Shown piece by piece: positions 8,725 to 17,698 of a stretch of 64,000 nt of DNA. The position numbers were made by a program, and so were the translations under genes. Position 1 is the first letter of the stretch. Each line of letters starts with the position of its first letter. Under the pieces are notes generated by a model. That model searched no databases, was not told the DNA's origin, and saw nothing but the letters and a program-made list of their open reading frames with translations. The DNA is from DATFVA01 sp963815785 (GTDB taxonomy: Bacteria > Bacteroidota > Ignavibacteria > Ignavibacteriales > Ignavibacteriaceae), in NCBI GenBank assembly GCA_963815785.1, contig CAWFHZ010000005.1:1-64000 (forward strand), given 5' to 3'.

Positions 8725-10206
8725 ATGATAATAAAAACTTTACCTGATGAAATAGAAAACTATTTAAGCGATGCATCAAATTTTAAAGGAAAATGCGATG
8801 CGGTTTATATACCTGAATCGGTTGATGAAATTTCCGCTTTGTTAAAAAAAGCAAATGCAGAAGGAACGCCGGTTACAATTTCAGGAAACGGAACAGGTTT
8901 AACCGGCGCCCGTGTACCTTCAGGCGGAATATTAATTTCCACTGAAAAACTTAATAAAATAATTGAGATAAATAAGAAGGACAAATATATAGTTGTTGAG
9001 CCCGGAGTAATACTTGATAACCTGCAGAAAGAAGTAAATCAACAAGGATTACTTTATCCACCGGACCCTACCGAATGGAATTGTTTTATAGGCGGCACAA
9101 TTGCCACTAATGCTTCGGGTGAGAAGACATTTAAATACGGACCAACAAGAAATTTTGTTGAAGAACTACAGGTAGTTCTCGCTGATGGTGAAATTCTCGA
9201 AATAAAAAGAGGATTATTTAATGCTAAAGGTTTTCATCTTGAAATGGAGACTGTTTCCGGAAAAAAAATTGAACTGAAAATTCCTTCTATTAATATGCCC
9301 GGTGTTAAAAATGCTTCCGGCTATTATTTAAAAGAAAATATGGATGCAATTGATTTGTTTATTGGTTCAGAGGGAACCCTTGGGGTAATTACAAAAATCA
9401 AATTGCGCCTTGTTAAGCTTCCTGTAGATATTCTTTCTTCAGTAATATTTTTTGATTCTGAAGATAATGCAATATCATTTATTGAAGAGGCAAGAAAAAC
9501 TTCACTTGAAACCAGGAAACATAAATCAGACAGCCTGGATGCCCTGGCTCTCGAGTTTATGGATGAAAATTGCCTGAATTTCCTGAAAGAAGATTACTCA
9601 CAAATTCCGGTCGATGCTAAATCTTCTGTTTGGTTTGAACAGGAAACCACAAATGAGAATGACGAAACACTTTTTAATCAATGGGCAGAATTAATAGCAA
9701 TACATAATGGAAATACTGAAACTGCCTGGTTTGCTTTCTCGGAAAATGATAAAAGAAAACTAGAAGAATACCGTCATTCAGTTTCTGCAAAAGCGAATGA
9801 ATTTATTGCAAAGAGGAATGTTAAAAAACTTGGAACAGATGTAGCAGTTCCTAATAATGTATTCAAGGGATTTTATAAGGAGTGTAAAAACCTTGTTCAA
9901 AATTCAGGCATCAAATTTATTTCGTACGGACATTTCGGTAATTCTCATCTTCATCTCAATATGCTTCCGGAAAATGATGACGAATATGAAAAAGGGAAAG
10001 AACTTTACAAACAGATATGCAAAAGAGCGGTTGAATTGAATGGGACAGTTTCGGCAGAACACGGAATTGGCAAATTAAAAACAGAGTACCTGGAAATGAT
10101 GTTTGGGAAGGAAAATATTAAAAAGATGGCAGAGATTAAAAAAGTGTTTGACCCGAATCTAATTTTGGGAAGAGGAACTTTGTTCAGCGAAGAATTATTT
10201 AAATAG
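8725..10206 (+). CDS. FAD-binding oxidoreductase (GlcD / D-lactate dehydrogenase-like)
   Basis: A 493-residue flavoprotein of the VAO/PCMH family. The FAD pyrophosphate loop is SGNGTGLTGA (residues 53-62), followed by GGTIATNASGEKTFKYG and GSEGTLGVITKIKLRL. The C-terminal cap has the GHFGNSHLHLN and SAEHGIGKLK motifs typical of glycolate and D-lactate dehydrogenases. It probably oxidises a D-2-hydroxyacid; the exact substrate is uncertain and no iron-sulfur partner is adjacent. Its last 8 bp overlap the convergent YgjP-like gene. Confidence 0.88.
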   Translation: MIIKTLPDEIENYLSDASNFKGKCDAVYIPESVDEISALLKKANAEGTPVTISGNGTGLTGARVPSGGILISTEKLNKIIEINKKDKYIVVEPGVILDNLQKEVNQQGLLYPPDPTEWNCFIGGTIATNASGEKTFKYGPTRNFVEELQVVLADGEILEIKRGLFNAKGFHLEMETVSGKKIELKIPSINMPGVKNASGYYLKENMDAIDLFIGSEGTLGVITKIKLRLVKLPVDILSSVIFFDSEDNAISFIEEARKTSLETRKHKSDSLDALALEFMDENCLNFLKEDYSQIPVDAKSSVWFEQETTNENDETLFNQWAELIAIHNGNTETAWFAFSENDKRKLEEYRHSVSAKANEFIAKRNVKKLGTDVAVPNNVFKGFYKECKNLVQNSGIKFISYGHFGNSHLHLNMLPENDDEYEKGKELYKQICKRAVELNGTVSAEHGIGKLKTEYLEMMFGKENIKKMAEIKKVFDPNLILGRGTLFSEELFK

Positions 10207-10885
10207 AGTTTACTCTCAGTTCTTTTTTTAAATTTTTGTAACCAGGAACAATTTCTTCAACAAGTTTCCAGAATCTTTTAGAATGATTCATTTCTTTCAG
10301 ATGACATAACTCGTGGATTATTACATAATCAATTATTTCTTTTCTGTATTTCATCAATTTATAATTAAGTGAAATATTCCCGCCGGCAGAACAGCTTCCC
10401 CATCTCGTTTTCTGGTTTCTGATTCTTACCTGCTTAAAAGTAAAATTATTTTGCTGAGCAAGTTCATTAGTTCTTTCCGGTAAATAATCCTTTGCTTTAA
10501 GTTTTAGCCAGGTATTGTAAATTTGCCTTATACCGTCATCAGATCCGGAAGGACTTTCAATTTTAATGGTGTTTTGATGAAATTTTATTTTGTGCTTTAG
10601 CAGAAACAGGTTGTACTTCTGTTCTACTTCAATATTATTACCGAGGTAAGTAAATTCTTTTTTAGGAGTAATAGTTTTGAGATGTTTTAAAATCCAATCT
10701 CTTTTTTTATAGATGAATCTTTCTGCTTCTTCAATTTTACATTTCGGAGGAATAATAACCTCCAGACCGGTTGAGGGATTTATTTGCAGTCGAAGATATC
10801 TTGCCCTTGTACTGTACTTTATCCTGAAAGTGATTTCGGAATCATTAGTGCGGAGTCTCGAGTAACTTATCTTCTTTTTATTCAT
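10199..10885 (-). CDS. YgjP-like zinc metallopeptidase domain protein (DUF45)
   Basis: A 228-residue protein with the gluzincin-like zinc signature HELCH at residues 191-195 and a third histidine at 201 (MNHSKRFW). It is preceded by the diagnostic RWGSCSAGGNISLN (from residue 161), which together define the YgjP/DUF45 family. No signal peptide. The cellular substrate of this family is poorly known. It converges with and overlaps the FAD oxidoreductase by 8 bp. Confidence 0.85.
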   Translation of the reverse strand: MNKKKISYSRLRTNDSEITFRIKYSTRARYLRLQINPSTGLEVIIPPKCKIEEAERFIYKKRDWILKHLKTITPKKEFTYLGNNIEVEQKYNLFLLKHKIKFHQNTIKIESPSGSDDGIRQIYNTWLKLKAKDYLPERTNELAQQNNFTFKQVRIRNQKTRWGSCSAGGNISLNYKLMKYRKEIIDYVIIHELCHLKEMNHSKRFWKLVEEIVPGYKNLKKELRVNSI

Positions 10886-10929
10886 ATAACTTTTAGCACT
10901 TCATAATAGGAAATAATAAAAGAAGAATC

Positions 10930-12342
10930 TCAAGACTTAACTTTTTTAAAGGTAGTTTTTTCTTTACTGTCCTGGAGTTCGATTCCGATATTTTTTAATT
11001 CATCACGTATTTTATCTGCAAGTTTAAAATTTTTATCAGCCTTTGCTTCCTGGCGAAATTTTATGAACATCTCAATTAATTCATTTTCAAGTTCACCGGG
11101 GTTTGACACATTTAAAGAATTAAAATCTAAAATTCCAAGAATGTCTCCCGCTGTTTTATTTAAAAAGTCTTTCGCATTAAGGTAAAATGCTTTGCTGATA
11201 TTATCATTCTCAGAAATAACACGATTTACTTCTTTTATAAAATCAAAAATTACCGCAACAGCCTGCGAAGTGTTGAAATCGTCGTCCATTGCAGCTTCAA
11301 AGGCTTCCTGAAACTTTTGGAAATTAAATTCAGGATTGCCGTTTCCTTCCGAAGTTTTTATTTCCTGTTCAACTTTGTCTGCAAGATTACTAATCTTTTC
11401 CAATCCTTTCTGGGCAGCTGCAAGTAGATCTTCGGTAAAATTTAAAGGGCCCCCGTAATGAGCCTGGGCATATAATAATCTTAATGCTTCTGCGGAATAT
11501 TTTTTTAGTACTTCCCTTGTAGTAAAAAAATTACCGAGCGACTTGGACATTTTTTCTTCGTTAATATTCAGAAATCCAAAATGAACCCAGTAGTTAACAA
11601 ATTTTTTCCCATTTGCTCCTTCACTCTGTGCTATTTCATTCTCGTGATGTGGAAAGATCAGATCATTTCCACCAGCGTGAATATCAAAATTATCACCAAG
11701 ATGTTTGCAGCTCATTGCGGAACATTCAATATGCCATCCGGGTCTGCCTTTTCCCCAGGGACTTTCCCAGTAGGGCTCTCCATCTTTTGCTTTTTTCCAC
11801 AGAGAAAAATCCAGGGGATTTTTTTTCTGCTCGTTTATTTCAATTCTTGCACCTGATTCAAGTTCATCCGTTTTTTTTCCACTTAGTTTACCATAACTCT
11901 TGAATTTTGAAACATCATAAAAAACATTACCATTTACATTATATGCTATTCCTTTTTCTTCCAATGATTTAATCATTTTTATAATATCAGCCATATGTGC
12001 AGTTGCTTTAGGATAAATATCAGCCTTCTTAATTTTCAGTTTCTCAATATCTTCGAAAAAAGCACTAATGTAATATTCGGCAATCTCAACGGGACTTTTT
12101 TTCTGCTCATTTGATTTTTTAATTATCTTATCATCAACATCGGTCAGGTTCATTGCATAAGTAACAACATAGCCTTTGGAGACCAGGTATTTCCTCAGTA
12201 TATCTGCCATAATAAATGAACGCGCATTACCAATATGGAAATAATCATAAACAGTCGGTCCGCACACATACATTTTTACGTTCGGCGGATCTATTGGCAT
12301 GAACTCTTCTTTTTTTCTTGTTAGGGTGTTGTATATAAGCAT
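10930..12342 (-). CDS. cysS: cysteinyl-tRNA synthetase
   Basis: A class I synthetase of 470 residues. The N-terminal MYVCGPTVYDYFHIGNARS holds the first zinc cysteine and the HIGH-like HIGN motif. HIECSAM and HHENEIAQSEG supply further zinc ligands, and KMSKSLGN is the KMSKS loop. The length is full. A TATCTTTG box at 12369-12376, about 27 bp upstream, is a candidate Bacteroidota-type -7 element. Confidence 0.98.
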   Translation of the reverse strand: MLIYNTLTRKKEEFMPIDPPNVKMYVCGPTVYDYFHIGNARSFIMADILRKYLVSKGYVVTYAMNLTDVDDKIIKKSNEQKKSPVEIAEYYISAFFEDIEKLKIKKADIYPKATAHMADIIKMIKSLEEKGIAYNVNGNVFYDVSKFKSYGKLSGKKTDELESGARIEINEQKKNPLDFSLWKKAKDGEPYWESPWGKGRPGWHIECSAMSCKHLGDNFDIHAGGNDLIFPHHENEIAQSEGANGKKFVNYWVHFGFLNINEEKMSKSLGNFFTTREVLKKYSAEALRLLYAQAHYGGPLNFTEDLLAAAQKGLEKISNLADKVEQEIKTSEGNGNPEFNFQKFQEAFEAAMDDDFNTSQAVAVIFDFIKEVNRVISENDNISKAFYLNAKDFLNKTAGDILGILDFNSLNVSNPGELENELIEMFIKFRQEAKADKNFKLADKIRDELKNIGIELQDSKEKTTFKKVKS

Positions 12343-12428
12343 TATAATTTCTTTTTAAATCTGAAGGACAAAGATAACCAATTTTAAAAAAATAATAGGG
12401 AATCTCTAATAATCATTCCAAAAATTAA

Positions 12429-13304
12429 TTACTGTTTTTTAATTTGAGCTGCAACAACCAATAGTCCCAGCATCCCAAGATCACTATATAACAACGGTGC
12501 AAAAACGGGGGCGAATACGAGCATTCTTTCCAGACTCAACTCACCAGTTCCGGCTAAATCTGCTGAGAGATGAAAACCGAATCCCATAACACCTACCACT
12601 ATCGCTGCCATCATTGTCCAGAAATAAACAAACTCATCCTGTTTCGTCCATTCTTTTGACAAAGCAATTGTAATTACAACAGAAGTAGCAAATATTCCGA
12701 ATACAATTGCAATCAATTTATAAATAGAATAACCATACTGCGCATGATCAATAATTGAAGTTAAAGCACTCGCTCCAAAACCTAAACCTACCAGCCAAAG
12801 AAAATGTTTGGCTCTGGAAATAGGAGCCTGAAAGCTACCAAGTCCGGGGATATTAAGAATTCCTTCCTGCCCTTCCACTTCTTCAGTGATAGCGTATAGC
12901 CCAAGTAATGAAATTCCTGCAAAAGCAAGCGGAGCGAGGATTGGCGATCCGAATACGACCCACGACCATGTTAAACTTCCAAACGGATTAAGAATTGCAT
13001 TTAGATGAAAAGCTGTTCCGATTACTCCAACCATTATGCCGGATGACATCAAAATAATATGAACAAGCGCAGCCCACTTTCGGGGAACCGGCTGAAATGA
13101 GATTATAAAACAGGAAATGGCTCCAACAGGAAAAAAGAAAATGGGTATCCATTCATAAACGGGTATAAAATGATTAATTGAATGAGCTAGTGCAACATCG
13201 ATTCCGGTAAAGAATAAATTAATCCCTACGAAGATTAATAATAACCGGTTCTTTTCCATTGGCAGTTTAATATTTGCAAGATAAAAGATTTCAACCTTCT
13301 CCAT
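12429..13304 (-). CDS. 8-TM membrane protein with tandem 4-TM duplication, partner of the octaheme cytochrome
   Basis: A 291-residue polytopic membrane protein with about eight hydrophobic helices and no family I can name. The halves look like a tandem repeat: GTAFHLNAILNPFG followed by VVFGSPILAPLA in the first, and GFGFHLSADLAGTG followed by LVFAPVFAPLL in the second. Each half also has a second His near its first helix (ALAHSIN and IIDHAQ). Conserved membrane histidines in duplicate could bind b-type haem or sit at a quinone site; this is inference. Its start lies one base after the cytochrome stop codon, so the two form an operon and probably one membrane redox complex. Confidence 0.7.
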   Translation of the reverse strand: MEKVEIFYLANIKLPMEKNRLLLIFVGINLFFTGIDVALAHSINHFIPVYEWIPIFFFPVGAISCFIISFQPVPRKWAALVHIILMSSGIMVGVIGTAFHLNAILNPFGSLTWSWVVFGSPILAPLAFAGISLLGLYAITEEVEGQEGILNIPGLGSFQAPISRAKHFLWLVGLGFGASALTSIIDHAQYGYSIYKLIAIVFGIFATSVVITIALSKEWTKQDEFVYFWTMMAAIVVGVMGFGFHLSADLAGTGELSLERMLVFAPVFAPLLYSDLGMLGLLVVAAQIKKQ

Positions 13305-13305
13305 A

Positions 13306-14574
13306 TTATCTTCTTCCTCCGTGCTCTCTTCTTAATTTAGCAGCTTCCTCTTTCACTTTATTTAACTGCTTAAGAAGCGGATAAATTCCATGCCACTGAA
13401 CAAAATCAGGTCCCTGCATATATGCACCGAACTTTGCTGTTCTTCCATAGTAATGCCACAAATCGAAAGCGTCATAACTAATCTGAGTAGCAAAAGGTTC
13501 AGAGGTAATAATACCATCTTTTACTAACCCGGTAATTATATCAGACGCTTCTTTTACCCTGATATTTACAAACGCTGCAACACTATCAGCTTTAGTATAA
13601 AGATCATCCACAAATTTAGGTGAATGACAATTGGCGCAGATGGATTTCATGGCATCTCTTCCCTGAACATAATTTGGTCTGTTACCTGTAACTGCTGCAA
13701 ATAGAAACTTAGAAAGTCTTTCACCAACGTCATGTGTTGTACCTTGAGTTCCGAAACCGCTGATATGGCAAGTTGCGCAAGTCGGTGCAGGCATATCTGC
13801 TGTAGTTAATCTACCTGGTTTCTGTTTCCAGTTCCATTTCTCCCCCTGTGTTTTATACATAACACCGTGAGCGGACTCTTCATATATTTCCATTTGAGGA
13901 TGATCGGGACCAAGGTGACATTGCCCGCAAATTTCAGGTTTTCTAACCTGCTCAAGCGAAAATTCGTGCCTCAGATGACACTTGTTACAATTCCCTATGC
14001 TTCCATCTGCATTGGGTTTTCCAATTGCATGGCAGCTCTGACATGCAAGCGGAGTTACCATTGGCCCTTCAATATCAAACAAAGAATTTCTTGTTGCCGT
14101 TATAATTCCATTCGGTCCGCGGTTCGCTTCAGGAATATTTTCATTAACAAACTTTTGCTGTTCTTCAGAAAAATCCGCGAAACCATTCAAAGCCATCCAG
14201 GCAGGGGCTCCATGACGACTGTGATCGAATTGCTTTGTTTCTGCCGGGTGACACTTTGCACATTGTTTAGGAGTTGGCGAGGCTGTAATAAAAAATCCTT
14301 CGTGATCTTTACCCATTGGATTTGATTTGTCAACAACATGGCAATCAACACACTTTACCCCGGATCTTGCCATTGTACTGGCTGCAAACTGGTTAACAAT
14401 ATCGGGAGAAACTCTTTTATGACAGGTTGAACATTTATCTGCGAGATTAACACTAACCTGTTGTGTTTGTCCTTCACCGCCTGACGGGAGTTGCGTAAAA
14501 ATATATATGACTAAAAGGACAAATATTGTGGTAATTACACCAACTGCTAAAGTTTTTGGCATTCGGGCAGGCAT
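13306..14574 (-). CDS. octaheme cytochrome c, hydroxylamine oxidoreductase-like
   Basis: A 422-residue protein with an N-terminal membrane anchor (about residues 8-28) and exactly eight CXXCH haem sites: residues 48-52, 75-79, 105-109, 178-182, 196-200, 216-220, 266-270 and 313-317. The arrangement and the C-terminal motif around GPDFVQWHGIYPLL match the HAO family, which includes hydroxylamine-oxidising enzymes and reductive nitrite-to-ammonium types. Direction cannot be decided here, because the Tyr cross-linked to haem P460 would need an alignment. An AGGAGA Shine-Dalgarno precedes the start. The duplicated 8-TM protein follows after 1 bp and is the likely electron link to the quinone pool. 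Confidence 0.8.
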   Translation of the reverse strand: MPARMPKTLAVGVITTIFVLLVIYIFTQLPSGGEGQTQQVSVNLADKCSTCHKRVSPDIVNQFAASTMARSGVKCVDCHVVDKSNPMGKDHEGFFITASPTPKQCAKCHPAETKQFDHSRHGAPAWMALNGFADFSEEQQKFVNENIPEANRGPNGIITATRNSLFDIEGPMVTPLACQSCHAIGKPNADGSIGNCNKCHLRHEFSLEQVRKPEICGQCHLGPDHPQMEIYEESAHGVMYKTQGEKWNWKQKPGRLTTADMPAPTCATCHISGFGTQGTTHDVGERLSKFLFAAVTGNRPNYVQGRDAMKSICANCHSPKFVDDLYTKADSVAAFVNIRVKEASDIITGLVKDGIITSEPFATQISYDAFDLWHYYGRTAKFGAYMQGPDFVQWHGIYPLLKQLNKVKEEAAKLRREHGGRR

Positions 14575-14635
14575 AATTCTCTCCTAAAAATAGATAATAG
14601 TTTTAAATAGTCGAATAAGTAAAGGCAAGTTTAAT

Positions 14636-15625
14636 TTATTGAGAAGCAAATTTCAATTTTTTTATGACTTCCTGCATATCAATGGGTAGTTCTGAATCAA
14701 AGCGCATAAAATTTTTAGTGTGCGGATGTTCGAAGCCGAGAGTTTTTGCATGCAAAGCCTGTCGTGGAATAATTGAGAGAAGATTGTTTATCCTGGTTTT
14801 CATTTTAGGAAGTGATGAGCCATAAACTATTTTTGTACCTCCATAAGTTGCATCTCCAAAAATGGGATGGTTAATTGCAGAAAGATGAACCCTGATTTGA
14901 TGGGTTCTGCCAGTTTTAAGATTAAGCTTTAAAAGAGTAATAAACTCAAATTCTTCCAGCACTTCAAAATAGGTAAGTGCAGTCTTCCCTCCATCATTAG
15001 AAGCAGCAAATTTTTTCCGATCGGATTTACTACGGGAAATGTTAAAATTTATTTCCCCGTTCTTTTCTTTAAAAATCCCCCAGGCAAGAGCCCAATATTC
15101 ACGTTCAATTGTATGCTTTGAGAACTGGTAAGCGAGTTTTGCGTGTGTCCAGTCATCTTTGGCAACAACAAGAAGACCGCTTGTGTTTTTATCAATACGA
15201 TGAACAATCCCCGGTCGTCCGGCTTCATTAACAGTACTTAGTTTTGCCGAGTGGTGAAGCAGAGCATTAACCAGTGTCCCGGTATAATTTGCATAAGCAG
15301 GATGAGCTACCATTCCGGCAGGTTTGTTTACTATCAATAAATATTCATCTTCAAAAACAATATCAAGAGGAATATCCTCCGGTTCAGCATTTTCAGGATG
15401 TGGTGAAACAGGGTGAACTGCTTCAACTATATCTCCGGGTTGAATGAGATGACTTGCTTTAACAAACTTTCCGTTAACCTTAACAAGATTTGCTTCAATT
15501 AACTTCTGTACTTTAGATCGGGTGGCATTTTCAACAGAATTGGTTAAGAAGAGATCTATGCGTTCTTTCTTTTTTCCAGGTGGAATTTCAAAGCGGTATT
15601 TCTTTTCCCTGATCAGTTTCGCCAT
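14636..15625 (-). CDS. rluD: RluA/RluD-family 23S rRNA pseudouridine synthase
   Basis: An N-terminal S4 RNA-binding domain (KERIDLFLTNS onward, through SKVQKLIEANLVKVNG) precedes the catalytic domain, whose GIVHRIDKNTSGLLVV segment contains the catalytic Asp of RluA-type synthases. GRTHQIRVHL is the other family motif. The start at 15625 (MAKLIREKK) is preferred; an upstream in-frame ATG at 15682 adds 19 residues and lengthens the overlap with lspA from 38 to 95 bp. It is last in the ileS-lspA cluster. Confidence 0.9.
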   Translation of the reverse strand: MAKLIREKKYRFEIPPGKKKERIDLFLTNSVENATRSKVQKLIEANLVKVNGKFVKASHLIQPGDIVEAVHPVSPHPENAEPEDIPLDIVFEDEYLLIVNKPAGMVAHPAYANYTGTLVNALLHHSAKLSTVNEAGRPGIVHRIDKNTSGLLVVAKDDWTHAKLAYQFSKHTIEREYWALAWGIFKEKNGEINFNISRSKSDRKKFAASNDGGKTALTYFEVLEEFEFITLLKLNLKTGRTHQIRVHLSAINHPIFGDATYGGTKIVYGSSLPKMKTRINNLLSIIPRQALHAKTLGFEHPHTKNFMRFDSELPIDMQEVIKKLKFASQ

Positions 15626-16298
15626 TTTCTTTCGGGTCTTCCTTTGAGGTGTTTTCTGCTCTATCAGAGAGCTCTGTATCATTTACAGTTTCTATCATTT
15701 CAGTTTCGTTTGAAACTTCATTTGCTACGGCCCCGGAATAATCAATTTCAACATTATCCTGCGCATTCTTTTTATAAAAAATAATTAAGATCAGAACTCC
15801 GATTGTAACTGCGGCATCCGCAATATTAAATATTGGCCACCTGTCATAACTTCTGCCAAAGATTGAGAAATCGAAGAAGTCTACATCCAGAAAATCCACA
15901 ACCCTGCCGTAAAAAACAGGGGCGTAACCGTAAAAAATTCCATAAAACATACGATCAATCAGATTACCAACAGCACCGCCTAATATAAATGCAAGGGCCA
16001 GCCTTAATGTAAATCTCTGGTTCCTTACCACATATAAATAAATTATCAGTCCAACACTTGCAACAAGGGAAAAAACAGAAATTAATAATTTAAAATTAAT
16101 TCCCGGATCAAATCCGAAAGCCATACCGGGATTTTCTATAAAAGTTATCCTGAAAAAATTTCCGATGACAGGAATTTTTTCTCCCTCGTACATTCCGGAA
16201 TATTTAAAATGAAGGAAAGGAATTGAGAACCCTTTTACCAGCAGTTTTGTAATCTGATCAGCAATAACTATAAAGAAAGATACAAATAAAATTCGCAA
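15588..16298 (-). CDS. lspA: lipoprotein signal peptidase, copy 1 (with C-terminal tail)
   Basis: An aspartic membrane protease that cleaves prolipoprotein signal peptides. The two catalytic aspartates are present: Asp115 in GNLIDRMFYG and Asp161 in FNIADAAVT. Four transmembrane segments are visible. At 236 residues it is longer than usual because of an acidic tail of about 55 residues after the last helix, and this tail overlaps the downstream rluD start. It is the second of two adjacent lspA genes separated by one base. Confidence 0.93.
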   Translation of the reverse strand: MRILFVSFFIVIADQITKLLVKGFSIPFLHFKYSGMYEGEKIPVIGNFFRITFIENPGMAFGFDPGINFKLLISVFSLVASVGLIIYLYVVRNQRFTLRLALAFILGGAVGNLIDRMFYGIFYGYAPVFYGRVVDFLDVDFFDFSIFGRSYDRWPIFNIADAAVTIGVLILIIFYKKNAQDNVEIDYSGAVANEVSNETEMIETVNDTELSDRAENTSKEDPKENGETDQGKEIPL

Positions 16299-16299
16299 A

Positions 16300-16884
16300 C
16301 TATTCCTTGCCCTTTACTAATAAATTTTCAATAACGGAAGGTTCAATAGTTTCTTTCTCTTTACTTTGTTTCTTTAATGCAAATATTAAAGTGATCATCC
16401 CTGCTGTAACGGCCAAATCGGCAACATTGAAAATATAATTGCCTAATGTGTTATTAAATAAATAAATATTAAATAATCTGAGGTGAAAAAAGTCTACAAC
16501 TTTTCCATAAAATAATGGGGCATAACCGTAAAAAATTCCATAAAACAAACGATCAATAAGATTACCAACAGCTCCACCAAGTAATAAAGCTACAGAAAGT
16601 TTTAACCCGAAATTCTTATGCCTTATCTTCCAGGAATATATTATCAGACCAAAACTTGCAAGGAGAGTAAAAATGGAAATTATAAGTTTAAATTGAGACC
16701 CAAAATTAATTCCGAATGCTATGCCCGGATTTTCCACTAAAGTTATATTAAAAAGATTTCCAACCAAAGAAATATTTTCCCCGGGAAGTAATCCTTTTAA
16801 ATTTATTGCCGGTACACCCTTAACCATCAGTTTAGACACTTGATCGGTGATAACAATTAATGCAGAAACAAACAGCAACCTCAC
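16300..16884 (-). CDS. lspA: lipoprotein signal peptidase, copy 2 (tandem paralogue)
   Basis: A 194-residue LspA, clearly paralogous to the neighbour: both contain GGAVGNLIDR, YGIFYGYAP and a closely similar DQ-TKL or DQVSKL N-terminus. The catalytic pair is Asp111 and Asp156 (FNVADLAVT), so both copies look active. The length is close to the family norm, unlike the tailed copy. One base separates its stop from the next lspA start, so they are cotranscribed. The copies have diverged considerably, so the duplication is not recent. Confidence 0.93.
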   Translation of the reverse strand: MRLLFVSALIVITDQVSKLMVKGVPAINLKGLLPGENISLVGNLFNITLVENPGIAFGINFGSQFKLIISIFTLLASFGLIIYSWKIRHKNFGLKLSVALLLGGAVGNLIDRLFYGIFYGYAPLFYGKVVDFFHLRLFNIYLFNNTLGNYIFNVADLAVTAGMITLIFALKKQSKEKETIEPSVIENLLVKGKE

Positions 16885-16924
16885 TTTAGCACCTCATCCA
16901 ATTCCTGTTCAATTCAAAATAAAA

Positions 16925-17680
16925 CTATTTTTTTTCCTGTTTTTGTTTAATGGCTACACACAACTGGCTGTGCGGTACTGCTTCTAACCTTGCTTTTGGT
17001 ATTAGCGGACAGGTTTCACACAAGTGCTGTGGTTCTTCAATACATTCAATACAAATTCCATAAGTTCCGGCTTCAATTCTCTTCAGAGCATCTTCAAGAT
17101 AACCGAGAAATTTATTTTCTCTCTGGGCATACAGAAAAGTTTTTTCTCTTTCCATCGCATCAGTTCCCTGTTCAGCCATATGCAGCGAGTAAGGAGAATT
17201 TTCGTTAATATATTCACCTGTTGTCGGATCGAGCATCTGCTCTTTAAGATTTTGGAGCTGTTCTATTATTTCATCACGTTTGCCAAGAATTATTTGTTTA
17301 AAATGCTCCAGATCTTTTTTGCTGTAACCTTTAATCCTCTGCATTGCCTTTGCGCGTTCTTCTGCTTGTCTGTCCGCCAGCTGGATGGCAGGTTGTTTTT
17401 TCTCCTGGACTTTTTTTACATCCTTCTTTCTCGGCATATCAGTCTTCTTTTCCTTTGTTTTTACAGTACTTTTCGGTTTAATAATTTTTAATGTTTTCTT
17501 CACGCCGCCTGTTGTAATCTTTGAAGGTGTTTTTTTAGCGACAACCTTACTTGTGGATTTTTTAACAGGAACTACCGCTTTTTTAACAGCTGTTTTCTTC
17601 TTTACTCCTGCTGGTTTACTCTTGGCAGGTTTAGTAGATTTTTTTGAGGACGATTTTTTTGTAGTGGTTTTTTTAGCCAT
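16925..17680 (-). CDS. DksA/TraR-type zinc-finger protein with histone H1-like Lys-rich N-terminus
   Basis: A 251-residue protein. The C-terminal half has a coiled-coil region followed by a C4 zinc finger (Cys210, Cys213, Cys221, Cys224) and the LIPKARLEAVPHSQLC tail of the TraR/DksA/YlyA family. Residues 1-95 are instead a low-complexity Lys/Ala/Pro/Thr-rich segment, like the tails of histone H1-like bacterial proteins, and should bind nucleic acid non-specifically. It lies between ileS (18 bp upstream) and lspA, the position of ylyA in Bacillus. A role at RNA polymerase is likely but unproven. Confidence 0.85.
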   Translation of the reverse strand: MAKKTTTKKSSSKKSTKPAKSKPAGVKKKTAVKKAVVPVKKSTSKVVAKKTPSKITTGGVKKTLKIIKPKSTVKTKEKKTDMPRKKDVKKVQEKKQPAIQLADRQAEERAKAMQRIKGYSKKDLEHFKQIILGKRDEIIEQLQNLKEQMLDPTTGEYINENSPYSLHMAEQGTDAMEREKTFLYAQRENKFLGYLEDALKRIEAGTYGICIECIEEPQHLCETCPLIPKARLEAVPHSQLCVAIKQKQEKK

Positions 17681-17698
17681 AACACACTCCTTGATTAT

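Noticed and set aside
11581..11903. Two overlapping plus-strand frames within cysS
   Set aside because: Both lie antisense to conserved CysRS motifs and have no plausible start signal or family.
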